Assembly (NCBI GenBank): GCA_015520535.1
Contig: WAPZ01000570.1
Location: forward strand, 1 to 9,080
DNA from: Candidatus Heimdallarchaeota archaeon
GTDB taxonomy: Archaea > Asgardarchaeota > Heimdallarchaeia > Hodarchaeales > S146-22
DNA: 9,080 nt
Direction: 5' to 3'
This document shows, one piece after another, positions 6,699 to 9,080 of the stretch. Position 1 is the stretch's first letter; every line of letters starts with the position of its first letter. A program made the translations under genes and the position numbers. The notes under the pieces were generated by a model, which was given only the letters and a program-made list of their open reading frames with translations, ran no database searches and was not told where the DNA came from.

Positions 6699-6831
6699 TT
6701 GCCCTCGCACACGAAGCAAGAAGATGGGCCCCGGGCGAGAGTGAGCCCAGCTCACATCCCCAACGTCACAAAATCCTTGAAGTTGGGGGACAATGACACC
6801 CGGCCAGTCCTTCTTGCAACATGCAGGGCAA
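6699..6831 (+). ncRNA. Module 2 of the structured RNA, with a branched apex
   Basis: A 7-bp lower stem and an 8-bp perfect upper stem are separated by a loop of 10 and 7 bases. Above them CCGGG (6731-6735) can pair with CCCGG (6799-6803), then CGA faces AATGA. On top are two hairpins: GTGAGC (6741-6746) with GCTCAC (6750-6755), and CCCCAAC (6758-6764) with GTTGGGG (6782-6788). No ANA box follows the lower stem, which argues against a simple H/ACA unit. Confidence 0.45.
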
Positions 6832-6851
6832 TCTCAAATATCATCATTATC

Positions 6852-6927
6852 CCCCTCATGCCCTCAGTTCCCAACTGACTAAGAGCCTTGGCTCGGAATG
6901 AGGTTGGGGGGTTACCATGAGGGGACA
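6852..6927 (+). ncRNA. Module 3: H/ACA-type hairpin ending in ACA
   Basis: The 9-bp perfect lower stem (6852-6860 with 6916-6924) is followed at once by ACA (6925-6927). The internal loop has CCCTCAGT (6861-6868) and GGTTAC (6910-6915). The upper stem (about 6869-6875 with 6903-6909) leads to CUGA (6875-6878) opposite AUGA (6898-6901), and a GAGC/GCTC hairpin caps it. Upper stem to ACA is 15 bases, inside the 14-16 expected for H/ACA guides. Confidence 0.5.
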
Positions 6928-6934
6928 TTTTTTT
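6928..6934 (+). terminator. T7 terminator of the structured RNA
   Basis: Seven T follow the ACA of module 3 directly. On this strand there is no upstream protein gene to which the signal could belong. Confidence 0.55.
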
Positions 6935-6948
6935 CTTTCCATGCCCAG

Positions 6949-7842
6949 TTAAATCCCAAACAACTCTTTTGCATTAAGACCCAAAATTTTGGCTTTATCC
7001 TCTAATGTAATAATCTTTTTTGCCATAAGATCTGTTAAAATCCCTAACTGACGATCTATAACGTCTTTTCGCAGCAAATTAAGCCCAGAATCCGTTCCAA
7101 AAAGTACATGATCTGAACCTAACGCTTTAATGGTTTTTTCAAATACGTAGGTCAAATCTTGCCATGGTGACCAAAAAATCCAATCATTTGATCCTGACGT
7201 GTCAACATAGATTTTTTTACCATAACTATAAGCCATTAACAGGATTTCACGCAGATAACCTGCACCAAAATGTGCTATAACGAAATTCAAATTCAAATCT
7301 GTTCTCTGGAGCCATGGTTTAAGTTCTAGTGGATTTATCGGCCAGTTTCTTTGTGTTGCGCCCTTCATAACGCCAAAATGTATTAGAGGAACTAAATCTA
7401 ACTCCTCAATTTTTTTTAGGTAGGGAAATAAAGAGTCATCGGAAAAACGCATTTTATTCCACATTCCGGGGTAAAATTTCACACCCACTGCACCCTTTTC
7501 CTTCCATTCCAATAAAATATTAGAATCACGGTCAATCTCGGGATTTAGAAAAGGAATTACACCGGGAAATGATTCTGGATAGGATTGATGCGCTTCAAAC
7601 GCACTTTCAGCATCATACGTAAAAGCCATAAGAAGCACTTGGTCAATGCCCTTTCTTTTCATATCTTTCCGCAGTATTTGTGCTTGTTCAACCGGGCTCT
7701 TTAAATTTTGAAATTGTGAAATTCGTTGAGAATTTTCCATTCGTTTTTTGAATTCTTCCATTGTTTTTGGCCCTAGCATTTTTTCAAAGGCCGTAATTGT
7801 ACTGGTTGAGAAAAAATGGTGATGTATGTCAATAATCTTCAT
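6949..7842 (-). CDS. Amidohydrolase-family metal-dependent hydrolase (Amidohydro_2-like)
   Basis: This is a TIM-barrel hydrolase or decarboxylase of the amidohydrolase-2 group, 297 residues. The start is ATG at 7842 (MKIIDIHHHF), with GAGG seven bases upstream; the frame extends 28 codons further but that part looks like leader sequence. Metal-site residues are in the expected order: HxH at 7 and 9 on strand 1, H155 in PLIHFG, H191 in VIAHFG and D251 in FGTDSG. K122 in GVKFYPG is a possible additional site residue. Relatives act on very different substrates (amide or lactone hydrolysis, decarboxylation of aromatic acids), so the reaction cannot be named. The gene is the last on this strand before the structured RNA on the other one, and lies 160 bases downstream of the ubiquitin-fold gene with its own TATA-like site. 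The fold assignment is strong; the substrate is unknown. Confidence 0.9.
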   Translation of the reverse strand: MKIIDIHHHFFSTSTITAFEKMLGPKTMEEFKKRMENSQRISQFQNLKSPVEQAQILRKDMKRKGIDQVLLMAFTYDAESAFEAHQSYPESFPGVIPFLNPEIDRDSNILLEWKEKGAVGVKFYPGMWNKMRFSDDSLFPYLKKIEELDLVPLIHFGVMKGATQRNWPINPLELKPWLQRTDLNLNFVIAHFGAGYLREILLMAYSYGKKIYVDTSGSNDWIFWSPWQDLTYVFEKTIKALGSDHVLFGTDSGLNLLRKDVIDRQLGILTDLMAKKIITLEDKAKILGLNAKELFGI

Positions 7843-7900
7843 TATATAACCTCGTTTGGCTAAATTTTCAAAGTAAACTAACTTACGGATTAAAAACTCA

Positions 7901-7907
7901 CATATAA
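7901..7907 (-). promoter_or_regulatory. TATA-like box of the amidohydrolase gene
   Basis: Minus-strand TTATATG within CCCTTATATG is centred about 62 bases before the chosen ATG. Initiation near 7879 would leave a leader of about 37 bases holding the GAGG ribosome site. A second AT-rich stretch, GTTTTTAAT, lies slightly downstream and is a weaker alternative. Confidence 0.4.
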
Positions 7908-8002
7908 GGGTTTTTTGTTCTGGCAATGCGGTCGTAAAAAAATATTCGCCAGTTCAATATCTTAGGCAAAAAAGAAGAGTGATGGATTTATTTGTTGTAT
8001 GG

Positions 8003-8353
8003 TTACCCACCATGGATTGTTGGAACTAATAAGATGGTATCTTGCGGTTTGACTGGCGTATGTATACCTAAGTCTAAGGCTCGAATTTCTTGGTCATTAT
8101 ATAAAAGGAGAAGGGAACGTTTTGGCTCCCAATTTTCATGAAAGAACGATTTGAATTCTTGAAAGGCTTCTTGCTGTGATTTTAGTTTTTCAGATAATTT
8201 AATTAGAATGTCCTTTATCGTTGTGTGTGTACCTTTAACCGAATCTCCATTATTAAGTTCTACACTCACTGTATCGCTTTGAAATAATTCTCGAAAACGC
8301 CCAATCAATGAAACAGTCACTGTTGGCTTTGTTTCCAATCTTTTATTCTCCAT
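8003..8353 (-). CDS. ThiS/MoaD-family ubiquitin-fold protein ending in Gly-Gly
   Basis: This is a small beta-grasp protein of 116 residues. The first strand reads TVTVSLIGRFRELF (11-24), the typical MoaD opening, and the end reads DTILLVPTIHGG (105-116) with a C-terminal di-glycine directly before the stop. In this superfamily the di-glycine is adenylated by an E1-like enzyme and then carries sulfur (for molybdopterin, thiamine or tRNA thiolation) or is joined to lysines of other proteins, as archaeal SAMPs are. A charged helical stretch at about 45-76 makes it longer than a minimal MoaD (about 80-90). There is no E1-like, MoaE or thiamine gene in the window, so the use cannot be decided. The ATG has no ribosome-binding site, and a TATA-like element lies 26 bases upstream, indicating a leaderless message. 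A second TATA-like site lies in a palindrome further upstream. Confidence 0.82.
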   Translation of the reverse strand: MENKRLETKPTVTVSLIGRFRELFQSDTVSVELNNGDSVKGTHTTIKDILIKLSEKLKSQQEAFQEFKSFFHENWEPKRSLLLLYNDQEIRALDLGIHTPVKPQDTILLVPTIHGG

Positions 8354-8373
8354 TCAACGTCTTTAATCGACTT

Positions 8374-8384
8374 AATTATAATTA
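8374..8384 (-). promoter_or_regulatory. Proximal TATA-like box of the ubiquitin-fold gene
   Basis: Minus-strand TAATTATAATT is centred about 26 bases before the ATG at 8353. Archaeal spacing would start transcription at the ATG itself, consistent with the lack of a Shine-Dalgarno. Confidence 0.4.
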
Positions 8385-8416
8385 TGAAAACTCAGAACTC
8401 AAGATCTTCATCATCT

Positions 8417-8440
8417 GGGATATTTATAAGTCAATATCCC
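8417..8440. promoter_or_regulatory. Perfect palindrome around a TATA-like element
   Basis: GGGATATT (8417-8424) and AATATCCC (8433-8440) are exact inverted repeats with an 8-base spacer. Read on the minus strand, the spacer and right arm form TTATAAAT, a good TATA box for the ubiquitin-fold gene about 65-70 bases away. A dimeric regulator bound here would block that promoter. On the plus strand the same sequence could fold as a hairpin 10 bases before a T6 run, but no plus-strand gene ends here. Confidence 0.4.
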
Positions 8441-8477
8441 TCAGAAGGGCTTTTTTCATCATTGTAACAAAATTGTA

Positions 8478-8531
8478 TTACCTATAAGGAAAAATCGCAA
8501 ATTCACAGCTGATATTTTTGAATATAGGTAA
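8478..8531. repeat. Inverted repeat between the tRNA and the ubiquitin-fold gene
   Basis: TTACCTATA (8478-8486) and TATAGGTAA (8523-8531) are exact 9-base inverted repeats. Inside them AAAAAT (about 8490-8495) and ATTTTT (about 8514-8519) also pair, after a 3-by-3 mismatch, so a 15-bp interrupted stem can form. It starts within seven bases of the tRNA 3' end and may help end or process that transcript. Confidence 0.4.
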
Positions 8532-8537
8532 AGAAAG

Positions 8538-8716
8538 TGGTGCGCCGGCCGGGATTCGAACCCGGGTCACTGGCTCTCTCCTTTAGTTTTTTTTCCGTTT
8601 TTACCTTTTTTTAGGATTTTTATAGAACATATTTTTTTGAACATTAATATTCAAACTGTAAGAGAGTTACACTAAATGGGAGGCCAGGGTCCTAGACCAG
8701 ACTAGACTACCGGCGC
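8538..8716 (-). tRNA. tRNA-Gly (anticodon CCC) with a 101-base intron and encoded CCA
   Basis: This tRNA decodes GGG glycine codons. Acceptor arms GCGCCGG (8716-8710) and CCGGCGC (8548-8542) pair exactly; A at 8541 is the discriminator and CCA (8540-8538) is encoded. The D stem is GTCT with GGAC, the anticodon stem CTGGC (8687-8683) with GCCAG (8574-8570), and the T arm CCGGG-TTCGAAT-CCCGG. The loop is C, T, then anticodon CCC (8680-8678) and A37 (8677). The exons are 8716-8677 and 8575-8538. All arms are intact, and the archaeal intron position is canonical. Genomic CCA is variable among archaea. A TATA-like site is about 33 bases upstream. Confidence 0.95.
8576..8676 (-). other. tRNA intron with bulge-helix-bulge splice motif
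   Basis: This 101-base intron lies between tRNA positions 37 and 38. The splice motif is complete: the anticodon stem, then a 4-bp helix CTCC with GGAG, then TTAG with CTAA. Three-base bulges CAT (5' side) and AGA (3' side) flank the central helix, and cutting after the second base of each bulge gives the exons stated for the tRNA. The core of the intron is A-rich and has two small hairpins: TGTAA with TTACA, and TTTGAA with TTCAAA. No homing endonuclease fits in it. Confidence 0.9.
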
Positions 8717-8743
8717 TTTGTTTGGTTGTCTCTTCACAAGAAA

Positions 8744-8755
8744 CATATTATTATG
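8744..8755 (-). promoter_or_regulatory. TATA-like box of the tRNA-Gly gene
   Basis: Minus-strand CATAATAATATG is centred about 33 bases upstream of the mature tRNA 5' end, which would leave a short 5' leader for RNase P to remove. A further AT-rich element, CATTTAAATG (about 8759-8768), is an alternative. Confidence 0.45.
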
Positions 8756-9080
8756 GGCATTTAAATGTTTTTAGTTTGCTAGAAAGTTCATTGTTTACTT
8801 TTCATTGGTTAAAATACCGTCATTTGATTTTTTAGTCAGCCGGTATTCCTTAAACTCCTTTATTTGCCAATATTTATATGAATTGTTTTGTTTCCATCTA
8901 CTTATGTCACCAAATACAATCTTTTTTCATCTTATTGAATTGAGAGCATCTTTTGCTATTAGATGGATTGAAATCTATTATCTTTGTTTAGCTATTAATT
9001 TCAAGTTTTTGATTATCCTATTCCTTTTTTTTCTTAATTCGTTGAAAAATCCACTTTATTACTTCTTCTTTTCTTAATTC
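8756..9080. other. T-rich intergenic stretch without a supported gene
   Basis: These roughly 325 bases are strongly T-rich on the plus strand. The only open frame of note (TTG at 8805 to 9077) encodes a phenylalanine/leucine-rich string, as T-rich DNA does by chance, and has no ribosome site or recognisable motif. A 7-base inverted repeat is present: AATACCG (8813-8819) with CGGTATT (8841-8847). CTTAATTC occurs twice near the end. I see no other RNA gene or mobile-element end. Confidence 0.5.

Larger units (their letters stand above)
6603..6934 (+). ncRNA. Structured non-coding RNA, three-module H/ACA-like candidate
   Basis: This is a stretch of about 330 bases, visibly more G+C-rich than its surroundings, with no protein gene, a BRE/TATA box in front and a T7 run at its end. 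Three modules of lower stem, internal loop and upper stem can be drawn. Module 1: GCCTTAT (6624-6630) with ATAAGGC (6680-6686), then CTTCCC (6638-6643) with GGGAAG (6667-6672). Module 2: TTGCCCT (6699-6705) with AGGGCAA (6825-6831), then GCAAGAAG (6716-6723) with CTTCTTGC (6810-6817), with two further hairpins on top. Module 3: CCCCTCATG (6852-6860) with CATGAGGGG (6916-6924), then CCCAAC with GTTGGG, followed by ACA. Each upper stem leads into CGA or CUGA opposite AUGA, like an L7Ae-bound kink-turn. The design matches archaeal H/ACA guide RNAs. RNase P and SRP RNA signatures were looked for and not found. That it is an RNA gene is fairly likely; the class is tentative. Confidence 0.6.

Noticed and set aside
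6603..6934. SRP 7S RNA as identity of the structured RNA
   Set aside because: The conserved GGAAG...GCAGC helix 8 region is missing and the 5' and 3' ends do not pair with each other.
7843..7926. 28-codon N-terminal extension of the amidohydrolase
   Set aside because: A GAGG ribosome site lies seven bases before the ATG at 7842, and the barrel's first strand with HxH begins right after that ATG, as in the family.
8388..8414. C/D-box guide RNA on the minus strand (GATGATGA followed 12 bases later by CTGA)
   Set aside because: Only one C and one D-like box are present; no second C'/D pair or terminal stem follows, and the boxes lie in a promoter region.
8805..9077. Plus-strand frame of 90 codons starting with TTG
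   Set aside because: The protein is a phenylalanine/leucine/isoleucine string produced by T-rich DNA. There is no ribosome site, the start is rare, and no family motif is visible.

Overview
The window looks like archaeal DNA, and most probably comes from an Asgard-type archaeon or a close relative. Four things point that way. It has an elongation factor 2 that is much more eukaryote-like in length and sequence than the usual archaeal protein. It has an archaeal-type phosphopantetheine adenylyltransferase. It has a tRNA-Gly(CCC) gene whose intron sits at the canonical 37/38 position inside a bulge-helix-bulge motif. Its promoters are TATA-box type, with a mix of Shine-Dalgarno-led and apparently leaderless genes. 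The lineage is inferred from protein resemblance; no search was run.

Layout from left to right. A 5'-truncated ArsA/Get3-type ATPase (2-952, +) ends at a T-rich stop. Facing it is a two-gene operon (minus strand, 2275 to 1174) made of a 51-residue single-helix membrane peptide and a NapH-like polytopic 4Fe-4S membrane protein with a TTG start. Upstream of that, also on the minus strand, is the EF-2 gene (2560-4992). A divergent AbrB/PIN toxin-antitoxin pair (5236-5944, +) follows, then a convergent, apparently leaderless coaD-type gene (6016-6489, -).

Between coaD and the next gene lies about 460 bp without a protein gene. It contains a strong candidate for an undescribed structured RNA on the plus strand (about 6603-6934). 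The candidate has its own BRE/TATA box, three successive stem/internal-loop/stem modules with kink-turn-like CGA or CUGA / AUGA motifs, an ACA immediately after the last stem, and a terminal T7 run. This is the layout of a multi-hairpin H/ACA guide RNA, although only the third module satisfies all the rules.

The right end carries a metal-dependent amidohydrolase (6949-7842, -), a stand-alone ThiS/MoaD/ubiquitin-fold protein ending in Gly-Gly (8003-8353, -) with a palindrome around an upstream TATA-like site, and the intron-containing tRNA-Gly with an encoded CCA (8538-8716, -). The last 360 bases are T-rich and hold only the tRNA promoter and a small inverted repeat.

The genes do not form one pathway. 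They are mostly single transcription units for housekeeping (translation, tRNA, CoA synthesis, membrane-protein targeting), with a small redox operon and a toxin-antitoxin pair between them. I see no insertion sequence, CRISPR array or phage gene.
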